Shown: piece by piece, positions 35,437-43,876 of the stretch
Layout of the letters: each line of letters opens with the position of its first letter
How positions within the stretch are numbered: the first letter of the stretch is position 1
NCBI RefSeq assembly: GCF_030812475.1
Contig: NZ_JAUSSR010000004.1
Location: 124,001 to 188,000, forward strand
From: Pseudomonas lini
Lineage (GTDB): Bacteria > Pseudomonadota > Gammaproteobacteria > Pseudomonadales > Pseudomonadaceae
Direction: 5' to 3'
DNA: 64,000 nucleotides
The notes under the pieces: generated by a model
What the model was told of the DNA's origin: nothing
The model's input: the letters and a program-made list of their open reading frames with translations, nothing else
Database searches by the model: none
Translations under genes and position numbers: made by a program

Positions 35437-35868
35437 ATGAAACGAACCAGACTGCTGATTGGTTTTCTGTGCCTCTTCAGTGGCTACGTAGCGGCAGCCC
35501 CTTCCCCGGGCGAGAACGAGGTCGCGCAAGCCGTCGACCACCTGACTCAAGCCATGCTGAAGAAGAACATTGCGCAGCTGCAAGCACTAACTGCGGACAA
35601 CCTGACCTACGGGCATTCCAGCGGCAAGATCCAGGACAAGAAAGCGTTCATCGCCGATATCGAAACCGGCAAAAGCGCGTTCAAGACGTTGGAAATGCAA
35701 AACCAGACCATCACCCTGTCCGGTGATGTAGCGCTGGTTCGTCACCACTTCTCGGCCCAGGCCCTCAAGGGGACTGAGGTGGTGCCTACGGAAATCGAGA
35801 ACTTCCAGATCTGGCAGAAACAGAAAGGCCAATGGCTGTTGGTTGGCCGACAGGCTTTCCGTTTCTGA
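35437..35868 (+). CDS. Exported SnoaL/NTF2-like protein (DUF4440 type)
   Basis: A 143-residue protein with a signal peptide (LLIGFLCLFSGYVAAAPSP, cut near residue 20). The rest matches the DUF4440/NTF2-like cone: AVDHLTQAMLKKNIAQLQALTADNLTYGHSSG, GDVALVRHHF and IWQKQKGQWLLVGRQAFRF at the end. Such domains bind small molecules or act in steroid-isomerase-like reactions; no ligand can be named. Start is the ATG behind AAGGAAACACCC. Confidence 0.85.
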   Translation: MKRTRLLIGFLCLFSGYVAAAPSPGENEVAQAVDHLTQAMLKKNIAQLQALTADNLTYGHSSGKIQDKKAFIADIETGKSAFKTLEMQNQTITLSGDVALVRHHFSAQALKGTEVVPTEIENFQIWQKQKGQWLLVGRQAFRF

Positions 35869-35917
35869 TGTTTGATCGATGAAGGGGGACGCGTTATTTG
35901 AGACGCGTCCTCTTTCT

Positions 35918-36499
35918 TCATTTCATAACAGAAACATCCTCATCGGTGACGATTTTCAGCCAAGGCCAGCGGGCCTGATAACTCAGGGCCTTGTGTTCAA
36001 ATAAATCGGGTTGAGGATTGCGCGGATTGATCCGCAACAGGCCTTCTTCGACATCGCTCAAACCGTAGGGCGCATACACCTCGCCCGTCAGCACATCCCA
36101 CCCGATGCACGTCCCCGCGACCAGATAACGATCGATCCCATCCTTGGCCGACTGAAGCCTGGGGTAAGCCTTGCCGAACCGCTGGGCGTACCAAAGGTGA
36201 ACCCGTGCCTGGTTCTTGATCTCAAGGCTCACGTCAAGGTCATGAAAGAGTTGGCGCGCGAGGTTGATGACTTCATTCTCAGCCTCCCAGGACACGTCTT
36301 CGTCAAAGTAAAAAACGTCGTAATCCTTGACGCCCCAGGCGACGGGATGGCCGGCTTGTTGATTCCAGACCGCCTGAAACAGGCAGCCTGCGGTCAACAT
36401 GCATTGGTTCAGGCCGAGTGCAGGCAAGCGCCGCGCAATCTCAGCGTTGGCCGGATTGGTCATGGCGATTTCGATCAAGCGTTCGGGGGTCAACATCAT
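35918..36499 (-). CDS. Nucleotidyltransferase family protein (DUF925-like)
   Basis: A 193-residue protein. GCLFQAVWNQQAGHPVAWGVKDYDVFYFDEDVSWEAEN holds a DxD-type acidic pair (KDYDVFYFD) in the position expected for a minimal nucleotidyltransferase fold; LEIKNQARVHLWYAQRFGKAYP carries the downstream conserved RVHLW block. The substrate is unknown. The double ATG at 36499/36496 follows GGGAGATGGC; the longer frame to 36598 is not supported. Confidence 0.75.
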   Translation of the reverse strand: MMLTPERLIEIAMTNPANAEIARRLPALGLNQCMLTAGCLFQAVWNQQAGHPVAWGVKDYDVFYFDEDVSWEAENEVINLARQLFHDLDVSLEIKNQARVHLWYAQRFGKAYPRLQSAKDGIDRYLVAGTCIGWDVLTGEVYAPYGLSDVEEGLLRINPRNPQPDLFEHKALSYQARWPWLKIVTDEDVSVMK

Positions 36500-36583
36500 G
36501 CCATCTCCCTGGGGGCAACAATATCCTTTGAAGGCTGACGATACATGAAATTCGTTGAAATATGCCCATCCGCCGCACCAACG

Positions 36584-36607
36584 AAAAAGCCCGCACAAGG
36601 CGGGCTT
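36584..36607 (-). terminator. Intrinsic terminator on the minus strand with no recognised gene behind it
   Basis: AAGCCCGC (36587-36594) and GCGGGCTT (36600-36607) form a perfect 8-base stem; on the minus strand it is followed by a U run (A run at 36584-36588). It lies upstream of the nucleotidyltransferase start, so it must end a transcript coming from 36.6-37 kb, where no minus-strand gene is visible. Confidence 0.75.
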
Positions 36608-37029
36608 AGTGAGTAAAAGTTGAGTAGGTGGCCAGCGCTGGTCTCTGGCTTACAAGGTTTATCAGGACTCTGACAGAAGCGTTTTGTGCGCTTCTGCTTC
36701 ACACGGCATAAGGGCTGGATCTCAGCGCGGAGATCTTTCTAACCGTGTACCCTTCGGAACGCGCCCCACGTTTCCTCGCTATCCGCTTTGCGCATCAGTC
36801 TGCGTCTTCACCTACAACTTCAGAGTAGCAAAGAAGCGCGACGCGTTGAACCCGATTTTTAGACCGATTTCCTTCATGAAAAACCGCGGCTGGAAGCAAA
36901 AATACTATGGCCGGCCCCAAGGATGAAATTGACGCTCACACAGGCCTGGGTAAATACTCGACGGCCCGGCAAGCGCATGCCGACAAGCGTGTGCAACGGC
37001 CAACACTGACTGATGGGATGGAGCGCAAA
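36608..37029. other. Gap between nucleotidyltransferase and msrA
   Basis: About 420 bases without a convincing protein gene. Hairpins are present: CAGAAGCG/CGCTTCTG (36674-36696) and GATCTC/GAGATC (about 36719-36737). With the orphan terminator at 36584 this may encode a minus-strand small RNA. An in-frame extension of msrA begins at 36907. Confidence 0.4.
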
Positions 37030-37536
37030 ATGACGATGCGAACCGAAAAGGCCGTTCTGGCCGGTGGTTGTTTCTGGGGTATGCAGGATCTGATCAGGCG
37101 CCAACCCGGCGTAGTGTCAACGCGGGTGGGTTACACCGGCGGTGATGTCGACAATGCCACCTATCGCAACCATGGCACCCACGCCGAAGCGATCGAGATC
37201 GAGTTCGATCCGCAGCAGATCAGCTATCGCCAGATCCTCGAGTTTTTCTTCCAGATCCACGACCCGACGACCAAAAACCGTCAGGGCAACGATATAGGAG
37301 CCAGCTACCGCTCTGCCCTGTTCTATCTCGACAACGAACAGAAGCGCGTGGCCGAAGAAACCGTGGCCGACGCCGATGCCTCCGGGCTCTGGCCCGACAA
37401 GGTGGTCACCGAGATTGTGCCTGCTGGACCGTTTTGGGAAGCCGAGCCGGAGCATCAGGATTATCTGCAACACTATCCCAATGGCTACACCTGCCATTTC
37501 ATCCGGCCAGACTGGAAGTTGCCCAAGCGCGGGTGA
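37030..37536 (+). CDS. msrA: Peptide-methionine (S)-S-oxide reductase
   Basis: A 168-residue MsrA that repairs oxidised methionine. The catalytic cysteine is Cys14 in [35 protein letters not shown] and [15 protein letters not shown] are the other family blocks. The ATG at 37030 follows GGAGCGCAAA. An in-frame upstream ATG at 36907 would add 41 residues ([14 protein letters not shown]...), with a poorer ribosome site and no resemblance to known MsrA extensions I can name. Confidence 0.93.
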   Translation: MTMRTEKAVLAGGCFWGMQDLIRRQPGVVSTRVGYTGGDVDNATYRNHGTHAEAIEIEFDPQQISYRQILEFFFQIHDPTTKNRQGNDIGASYRSALFYLDNEQKRVAEETVADADASGLWPDKVVTEIVPAGPFWEAEPEHQDYLQHYPNGYTCHFIRPDWKLPKRG

Positions 37537-37554
37537 TGGTGTGGGTGGCGGGCT

Positions 37555-38520
37555 CTACAGCGTTTGTCGAGTAGGGGCTTGCGTTCGGGCGTAGCGCCTA
37601 AGTTCCAGCGGTGTGCGTCCAACGACCCGCAGAAAGCTTTGCTGCATGCGGCCCGCATTGATGAACCCGTTCAGGCGCGCAATCTCCTTGAACGTTTGCC
37701 GCCCATCCTCCACCAGGGGTCGTGCCGCCTCCACGCGCAGGCGTTCGACCGCCCGTGCCGGGGTGACCCCGATAGACGAGGCGAACGCCCGGCCAAACTG
37801 GCGCACACTCAGGTTCGCGATCTGCGCCAGACGCTCGACCGAGAGATTTTCGTGCAGGTGTTCGCGGGCGAAGCTCAGGGTAGTACGAATGCGATCCGAC
37901 CCCGGGTCGACATCCACCAGCGATGAGACCTGGCAATCGCCGCCAGGTCGTCGGCAGTAGACAACCAGCATGCGCGCGACCAAGCGCGCGATGTCCTTGC
38001 CCAGGTCCTGTTCGATCATGGCCAGGCTCATGTCGATGCCCGCCGACATGCCGGCCGAGGTCCACATGCCTTCGTCCTCGGTCCAGATGTGATCGCCGTC
38101 CACGCACAGCGCCGGATAACGCATCCGCAATTGCGGCGCGTAATACCAGTGGGTGGTTGCCGAACGACCGTCGAGCAGGCCGCTGGCAGCCAGCAGGAAA
38201 GTGCCGGTGCACACACTGGCGGTGCGTCGCGAGCGCTCGGAGATTTCGCGGATGGTCGCGGCCAGCTCTGCCGCCGGTTCGCCCTGCGGCGGCTCGGGTG
38301 CACCGACCACGATAAAGGTGTCGAAGGAGCCTGGCAGCAATGCCTCGGTCACCACGGCCAGCCCACCGGCGCTGGTTACCAATCCGCCATTGAGTGATGT
38401 GACAGTGAGTCGGTAATTGCCGGATGACAGCTGGCTGGCCATCAGAAAGGCTTCAAGCGGCCCGCTCAGATCCAGCAACATAAAACCTGGGTAGACCAGA
38501 AAACCGACATGACGGGGCAT
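37555..38520 (-). CDS. GlxA-type AraC regulator with DJ-1/PfpI domain
   Basis: A 321-residue protein. The N-terminal 170 residues form a DJ-1/PfpI fold (VGFLVYPGFMLLDLSGPLEAF; the nucleophile-elbow position reads SVCTGTFLLAASGLL), and the C-terminal 110 residues an AraC DNA-binding domain with two helix-turn-helices (VERLAQIANLSVRQFGRAF and FKEIARLNGFINAGRMQQSF). GlxA-type regulators control amine, arginine and betaine catabolism in Pseudomonas. It is divergent from the NmrA-like gene at 38715, which is its likely target. Confidence 0.88.
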   Translation of the reverse strand: MPRHVGFLVYPGFMLLDLSGPLEAFLMASQLSSGNYRLTVTSLNGGLVTSAGGLAVVTEALLPGSFDTFIVVGAPEPPQGEPAAELAATIREISERSRRTASVCTGTFLLAASGLLDGRSATTHWYYAPQLRMRYPALCVDGDHIWTEDEGMWTSAGMSAGIDMSLAMIEQDLGKDIARLVARMLVVYCRRPGGDCQVSSLVDVDPGSDRIRTTLSFAREHLHENLSVERLAQIANLSVRQFGRAFASSIGVTPARAVERLRVEAARPLVEDGRQTFKEIARLNGFINAGRMQQSFLRVVGRTPLELRRYARTQAPTRQTL

Positions 38521-38714
38521 GGCCGAAATCCGATGATTTATGTCCTTGGCAGCATTAGGCGCCCGCCCTAAGTTGGCAGTCAATGCGGCTTGTTCACAGG
38601 ACGCCGCGACTTTCGAAATGTGTGACAGGCGTCCGCTGCAGGCATTGATTGCACCTGCACCCGCGAGCGCGGGCCACACCTTCTCCGGCACACCCTGCAG
38701 ACGGAGGCACTCTC

Positions 38715-39470
38715 ATGAAAATAGTCGTCATCGGCGGAACGGGCTTGATCGGCACCCAGTTGTGCAACCTCTTGCGCGAAGAGGGACACGATGTCCTGCC
38801 AGCCTCGCCGAACACCGGGGTCAACACCATTACCGGCGAAGGGCTGCAGGCCGCGCTCCAAAGGGCCGACGTGGTCGTCGACGTCGCCAACTCACCTTCG
38901 TTCGAAGATGCCGCCGTGCTGGAGTTCTTCCAGACCTCCGGGCGTAACCTGTTCGCCGCAGAGAAGGCCGCGGGGGTCAAACACCACGTCGCACTCTCGG
39001 TCGTGGGCACGGAACGGATGCTCGACAGCGGATACTTCCGGGGCAAGATGGCCCAGGAGCAGTTGATCAAGGAATCCGGGGTGCCCTACTCGATCCTGCG
39101 GGCGACGCAGTTTTTCGAGTTCATCGGGCCCATCGCACACTCCGGCGCAAAAGGCGACACCGTGCGCCTGACCACCGCTGCACTGCAGCCGGTTGCCTCG
39201 GCCGATGTCGCGGCGGCATTGGCGAAGATTGCCGTGGCAGCGCCCAGCGGCCAGACCGCGGAAGTGGCCGGTCCCGACCGCCAGCCGTTGGTCTCGTTCG
39301 TCAAAGCCTATCTGCAGCACAACCAGGATCCGCGCGAAGTGATTGCCGACGATACCGCCACCTACTATGGAGCGCCGATCGACGACCAGTCGTTGACCCC
39401 GGGGGCCAATCCGATCATCGGGCCGACCCGCTTCGGGGCATGGCTCAAGAGCGGCTCCGCACACTGCTGA
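38715..39470 (+). CDS. NmrA-like/atypical SDR family NAD(P)-binding protein
   Basis: A 251-residue protein with the Rossmann loop VVIGGTGLIGTQLCNLLREEG at the N-terminus and the NmrA/atypical SDR layout: SVVGTERMLDSGYFRGKMAQEQLIKESGVPYSILRATQFFEF. The usual SDR Tyr-x-x-x-Lys is changed to YFRGK, so activity may be sensing or reduction of an unknown partner. The ATG follows GGAGGCACTCTC. Divergent from the GlxA-type regulator. Confidence 0.82.
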   Translation: MKIVVIGGTGLIGTQLCNLLREEGHDVLPASPNTGVNTITGEGLQAALQRADVVVDVANSPSFEDAAVLEFFQTSGRNLFAAEKAAGVKHHVALSVVGTERMLDSGYFRGKMAQEQLIKESGVPYSILRATQFFEFIGPIAHSGAKGDTVRLTTAALQPVASADVAAALAKIAVAAPSGQTAEVAGPDRQPLVSFVKAYLQHNQDPREVIADDTATYYGAPIDDQSLTPGANPIIGPTRFGAWLKSGSAHC

Positions 39471-39518
39471 CAGGCGGGCCATGGGGCATGCTCGCTCCTC
39501 GGCTGACACCTGACACAT

Positions 39519-39630
39519 GTAGGAGCGAGCTTGCTCCGGGCGGCGTTCCGACGATGGTCTCAAGGGCGACGCGTTTATCCAGCACCGGCGCGTCATCGTT
39601 AACGTCCATCGCGAGCAAGCTTGCTCCTAC
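39519..39630. repeat. Hybrid REP doublet
   Basis: TGTAGGAGCGAGCTTGCTCC (39519-39538) and its complement-like GCGAGCAAGCTTGCTCCTAC (39611-39630). The copies combine the GTAGGAG flank of one REP class with the CGAGC core of the other. Confidence 0.75.
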
Positions 39631-39656
39631 GGCCCTTGCAAGATCAGGAGAGTCTC

Positions 39657-40064
39657 ATGCGATCCCGTTATTTGCTTGCCCTGCTCACTCTGTTGCCTGG
39701 AATAGCTCTTTCAGCCCAAGGCCAGACCACTGCGCCACCCCCTGTCGTCAGCCCGGTCATGGTCCAGGCACTTCCCGACTATCCGGGCAAGGAAGTGCTG
39801 ATCATAACGGTCGAGTACCCACCCGGCGGCGCGGACCCGGTGCATCGACACGACGCCCATGGATTCGTCTATGTGCTCGAGGGCTCAGTCGTCATGGGCG
39901 TGGCGGGCGGCAAGGAAGTCACTCTGACCCCGGGGCAAAGCTTCCACGAAGGCCCCAGGGATATCCATACGGTGGGGCGCAACGCCAGCAAGGAAAAAAG
40001 CGCCAAGTTCCTGGTGTTCCTGCTGAAGCAACAGAACAAGCCGCCGGTCATTCCTGTCGAGTGA
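39657..40064 (+). CDS. Second secreted cupin protein
   Basis: A 135-residue protein with a signal peptide (LLALLTLLPGIALSAQG, residues 6-22). One cupin barrel: PVHRHDAHGFVYVLEGSVVM carries the HxH..E-like motif 1 and FHEGPRDIHTVGRNAS the motif 2 histidine. It may be an operon partner of the NmrA-like gene (186-base gap with a REP pair) or independent. Shares the secreted cupin plan with the gene at 1159-1629 but with little sequence identity in the leader. Confidence 0.82.
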   Translation: MRSRYLLALLTLLPGIALSAQGQTTAPPPVVSPVMVQALPDYPGKEVLIITVEYPPGGADPVHRHDAHGFVYVLEGSVVMGVAGGKEVTLTPGQSFHEGPRDIHTVGRNASKEKSAKFLVFLLKQQNKPPVIPVE

Positions 40065-40103
40065 GCGAGGCTGTCCGCGAAGGGCCATTTGAAGGCTGAA
40101 GGA

Positions 40104-41102
40104 TCAGGGATCAACCTGGCCCATCAGTTCGGCGACCGTTTCCGAGCGGTTGGCAAAGCGCTGCGCCAATACCGCGCACACCATCAACTGAATCTGATGG
40201 AACAGCATCAGCGGCAGGATCAACACACCCAGGGTGCTGCCGGCGAACAATACCTGGGCCATCGGCACACCGGTCGCCAGGCTTTTCTTCGAACCACAGA
40301 ACAGGATGGTGATGCGGTCTTCCTGATTGAAGCCCAGGATTTTGCCAGACACGGTGGCGATCAGCAGCACCAGCGCCAACAGGAGGCAGCACACCACCAC
40401 CAACCCGGCCAGCGCCCAGAGCGGAATCTGATGCCAGATGCCTTCGACCACCGCAGCGCTGAACGCACCGTAGACCACCAGCAGGATCGAGCCCTGATCG
40501 ACGAACTTCAGCCAGTGCTTGTTGCGCGCAACCCAGGCGCCGATCCAGCGCCGGGCGATCTGTCCGGCAATGAATGGCAGCAACAGTTGCACGCTGATTT
40601 TCACAATCGCATCGAGGGTCGAACCGCCCTCGCCGTGCACATCCAACAGCAAGGACACCAGCAACGGCGTGAGAAAGATCCCGAACAGGCTGGACGCCGC
40701 CGCACTGCAAATCGCCGCCGGAATGTTGCCACGGGCCAGGGAGGTGAACGCAATCGCCGACTGTACGGTGGCCGGCAGTGCGCAAAGATAAAGCATGCCC
40801 ATGTACAGATCGTTGCCGATCAGCGGTGACAACAAGGGTTTGAGCGCCAGGCCGAGCAGCGGGAACAGGACAAAGGTCAGGCCGAACACCAGCAGATGCA
40901 GACGCCAGTGGCCTGCACCGGCAATGATCGACTCGCGCGACAGTTTGGCGCCATGCAGGAAAAACAGCAGGCCGATGGCTATGTTGGTCAGCCAGCCAAA
41001 GCCGACACCTATTTCACCGCTGGCGGGCAGGATACTGGCGAGAACCACCACGCCAATCAAGGTCAGGGTGAAGTTGTCAGGCAAGAAGCGAGGGCGGGTC
41101 AT
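40104..41102 (-). CDS. Bile acid:sodium symporter family transporter (P7/YfeH type)
   Basis: A 332-residue protein with about ten membrane helices. FGWLTNIAIGLLFFLHGAKLS and LCALPATVQSAIAFTSLARGN are typical of the YfeH branch of the SBF family. The physiological substrate in Pseudomonas is unknown. The ATG at 41102 gives a normal family N-terminus; two further ATG codons at 41108 and 41111 could add three residues. The gene is divergent from the PchB-glyoxalase fusion gene. Confidence 0.85.
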   Translation of the reverse strand: MTRPRFLPDNFTLTLIGVVVLASILPASGEIGVGFGWLTNIAIGLLFFLHGAKLSRESIIAGAGHWRLHLLVFGLTFVLFPLLGLALKPLLSPLIGNDLYMGMLYLCALPATVQSAIAFTSLARGNIPAAICSAAASSLFGIFLTPLLVSLLLDVHGEGGSTLDAIVKISVQLLLPFIAGQIARRWIGAWVARNKHWLKFVDQGSILLVVYGAFSAAVVEGIWHQIPLWALAGLVVVCCLLLALVLLIATVSGKILGFNQEDRITILFCGSKKSLATGVPMAQVLFAGSTLGVLILPLMLFHQIQLMVCAVLAQRFANRSETVAELMGQVDP

Positions 41103-41339
41103 AAGCATCATCCGGGCGCCAGGAACGTAGCGACGACTGTAACCCGCCTGCGGCTGACCGGCTAACGCCAATAAGCCAGTAGATGCCGCCAAAAGGACAT
41201 GGCAGACGCTTTGTTCTCGTCCCGCAGCTTCCAGTCGACATTACCAGCGATTCCAACGATCATCGCTCGCTGCATTAAGTAACGCCGAGAATGCATCCGC
41301 AAGGCCCCCCGATCTTTTCAATAAAAGGAGCTCACCTAC

Positions 41340-42047
41340 ATGGAAGTCATCATCCCATTACAACCTTCCGAGTGCGCAGGCATGGAGGACATCCGGCGGG
41401 AAATCGATGCCCTCGACCAGACGGTTATCAAACTGTTAGGCAAGCGCTTCCACTACGTGTTGGCTGCCTCGAAGTTCAAGACATCGGCGACCTCGGTGCG
41501 TGCCCCGGAGCGATTGAAGACGATGCTGGCGACACGTCGCGAATGGGCCGAAGCCGAAGGCCTGAGCCCGGATGCGATCGAGAAAATGTACAGCGATCTG
41601 GTGAATCACTTCATTGCCGAAGAGATGAAACACTGGGCAGCTCAGCACACCGCGTCAGCGATGCTTCCCCAGGAAAGCACCCCTCCCGCGATTACCTTCG
41701 ACAAACCCATCCCGATATTGCGGATGTTCGACGAAACCAAGGCGCGGGAGTTTTATCTGGATTTTCTGGGTTTCAGCGTCGAATTCGAGCACCGGTTCGA
41801 AACCGGTCTACCGCTGTACCTGGGGATCAGCCGGGACGGTCTGCAACTGCATCTGTCCGAACATCATGGGGATGCGAGCCCCGGGGCCACGGTATTTGTG
41901 CCCATGCACAATATCGAAGGGCTGCGGGATGAATTGCTAGCCAAACGCTATGGCTACGGCCGTCCGGATATTGTCCAGCAGGGCTGGGGGCAAGTGCTGG
42001 AAGTCTACGACCCTTTCGGTAACCGGATCCGGTTTTGTCAGAGCTGA
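41340..42047 (+). CDS. Fusion of a PchB-like isochorismate lyase/chorismate mutase domain with a glyoxalase-fold domain
   Basis: A single 235-residue frame behind AAGGAGCTCACCTAC. Residues 8-100 match PchB (isochorismate-pyruvate lyase): PchB Arg14, Arg31 and Lys42 correspond to Arg19, Arg36 and Lys47 here, while Gln90 is replaced by Glu95. Residues about 117-235 are a glyoxalase/bleomycin-resistance fold (FDKPIPILRMFDETKAREFY, LQLHLSEHHGD, VYDPFGNRIRF). The first half could make or rearrange (iso)chorismate; the second may bind the product. No salicylate genes are adjacent, so the reaction is open. Confidence 0.88.
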   Translation: MEVIIPLQPSECAGMEDIRREIDALDQTVIKLLGKRFHYVLAASKFKTSATSVRAPERLKTMLATRREWAEAEGLSPDAIEKMYSDLVNHFIAEEMKHWAAQHTASAMLPQESTPPAITFDKPIPILRMFDETKAREFYLDFLGFSVEFEHRFETGLPLYLGISRDGLQLHLSEHHGDASPGATVFVPMHNIEGLRDELLAKRYGYGRPDIVQQGWGQVLEVYDPFGNRIRFCQS

Positions 42048-42230
42048 CCTGGCTGGCGGACCGGGCAAGCCCGGTCGCCTTGGGTTGATTGCCACCCAGG
42101 AACATGGATGGCAATTGGGCCCGAGGCGGTCATTATCGTTCCATTTCGTCTACCCTCACCAAGCGCCGTGCAGCAAACGACTTGTGCCCGGCGCCTCGAC
42201 ATTCTTGCGTTAATGCACCGGAGATTCTTC

Positions 42231-43082
42231 ATGTTCAAACGCCCCTTGGCATTGGCCGTTGGCTTGACCCTGACTTTTTGCACCCTGCTGGCCCAGGCCG
42301 CCGACACCCTGAAAGTCAGCGCCATTCCCGATGAAGCGCCCACCGAACTGTTGCGCAAGTTCAAGCCGCTGGGCGCTTATCTGGAACAGCAATTAGGCAT
42401 GAAGGTCGAGTTCGTTCCCGTGAGCGACTACCCGGCCGTGGTCGAGGCGCTCGCGACCGACCGGATCGACATGGCCTGGCTGGGCGGCTTCACGTTCGTG
42501 CAGGCCCGCCTGAAAACCGGCAATGCCATACCGCTGGTACAGCGCGAGCAGGACGCTCAATTCACCAGCAAATTCATTACCGCCGACCCGGCGGTCAAGT
42601 CGCTGGCCGATCTCAAGGGCAAGACCTTTGCCTTCGGCTCGGTGTCTTCGACGTCGGGCAGCCTCATGCCGCGTTATTTCATGCTTAAAGACGGCATCAA
42701 GCCGGAAACGTACTTCAGTCGAGTGGGCTACTCCGGTGCCCATGACGCCACCGTCGCCTGGGTCCAGGCCGGCAAGGTGGACGCCGGTGTGCTGAACGCC
42801 AGCGTCTGGGAAAAGCTGGTCAATGCCGGCAAGGTCGACACCACCAAGGTCAAAGTGTTTGCCACCACCCCGGCCTACTTCGACTACAACTGGACGGTGC
42901 GCGGGACCCTCGACCCGGCGCTGGCGGCGAAGATCAAGGCGGCCTTCCTCGCGCTCGATCCGGCGAAGCCAAAGGACAAGGAAATCCTCGATCTGCAGGC
43001 CGCCAGCCGATTCATCGAAACCAGCCCTGAAAACTACAAGGGCATCGAAGAGGCCGCACGCGCCGCCGATCTGCTCAAATGA
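42231..43082 (+). CDS. Phosphonate/selenate-type ABC transporter substrate-binding protein
   Basis: A 283-residue periplasmic protein with signal peptide (ALAVGLTLTFCTLLAQAAD, residues 6-24). It belongs to the PhnD-like family (SAIPDEAPTELLRKFKPLGAYLEQQLG, DMAWLGGFTFVQARLKTGN, FGSVSSTSGSLMPRYFML), which binds phosphonates, phosphite and, in several Pseudomonas annotations, selenate. No phosphonate catabolic genes are nearby, so phosphonate is not favoured. It is the first gene of a four-gene ABC operon and is coupled by ATGA to the ATPase gene. Confidence 0.85.
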   Translation: MFKRPLALAVGLTLTFCTLLAQAADTLKVSAIPDEAPTELLRKFKPLGAYLEQQLGMKVEFVPVSDYPAVVEALATDRIDMAWLGGFTFVQARLKTGNAIPLVQREQDAQFTSKFITADPAVKSLADLKGKTFAFGSVSSTSGSLMPRYFMLKDGIKPETYFSRVGYSGAHDATVAWVQAGKVDAGVLNASVWEKLVNAGKVDTTKVKVFATTPAYFDYNWTVRGTLDPALAAKIKAAFLALDPAKPKDKEILDLQAASRFIETSPENYKGIEEAARAADLLK

Positions 43083-43876
43083 CGTTGCATCTGACCCAGG
43101 TCAGCCTTACCCACGCCAACGGCGTCCAGGCGCTGCAGGATGTGGACCTGCACATCGCAGCACGGGAACAGGTCGCCATCATCGGCCCGTCCGGGGCGGG
43201 CAAGTCGAGCCTGCTCAACCTGCTGGCCACCGCCCTGCGACCGGGCAGCGGCGAGTTGCAGATACTCGGCGAGCGCGCCTGGCAGCTGTCTGCCCGTCAG
43301 CGCCAGCGGCTGCGCGCACGCATCGGCCTGATTCATCAAGCGCCCCCGCTGCCACCGCGCCAGCGCGTGGTCACCGCGGTCCTGGCCGGTAAGCTGGGCC
43401 AGTGGGGCCTGGGCAAGAGCCTGCTGAACCTGCTGCATCCGCTGGATATCCCGGGTGCACGCGCGGCATTGGCCAGGCTGGACCTTGGCGACAAGTTGTT
43501 CGAGCATTGCCAGCAACTGTCCGGCGGACAACTGCAGCGCGTGGGCATCGCCCGGGTGTTGTATCAAGCGCCCGAAGTGTTGCTGGCCGATGAGCCGGTA
43601 TCGGCCATGGATCCGGTATTGGCCGAGCACACGCTGTCGGTGCTGTGCCGCCATGCCCGGGAACACAACGTCACCCTGGTCGCCAGCCTGCATGCGGTGG
43701 AGTTGGCCCTGGCGCATTTTTCGCGGATCATCGGCTTGCGTGACGGGCAGATTCTGTTCGACCTGCCCGCCGATGCCGTCGACCGCGAGCTGCTCGACAA
43801 GCTCTACGCCAATGAGCAATTGCAGTCGTCGCCTGTTCCTCCGGCCCCCCTGGTTGTGCAGATTCCCCGATGCTGA
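43079..43876 (+). CDS. ABC transporter ATPase of the PhnD-type system
   Basis: A 265-residue nucleotide-binding subunit. Walker A is GPSGAGKS (about residues 37-44), the signature LSGGQLQRVGIARVL (about 143-157) and Walker B VLLADEP. It overlaps the binding-protein gene by 4 bases and the first permease gene by 7 bases. The C-terminal 30 residues extend beyond the PhnC core (LLDKLYANEQL...). Powers import through the two permeases that follow. Confidence 0.92.
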   Translation: MTLHLTQVSLTHANGVQALQDVDLHIAAREQVAIIGPSGAGKSSLLNLLATALRPGSGELQILGERAWQLSARQRQRLRARIGLIHQAPPLPPRQRVVTAVLAGKLGQWGLGKSLLNLLHPLDIPGARAALARLDLGDKLFEHCQQLSGGQLQRVGIARVLYQAPEVLLADEPVSAMDPVLAEHTLSVLCRHAREHNVTLVASLHAVELALAHFSRIIGLRDGQILFDLPADAVDRELLDKLYANEQLQSSPVPPAPLVVQIPRC

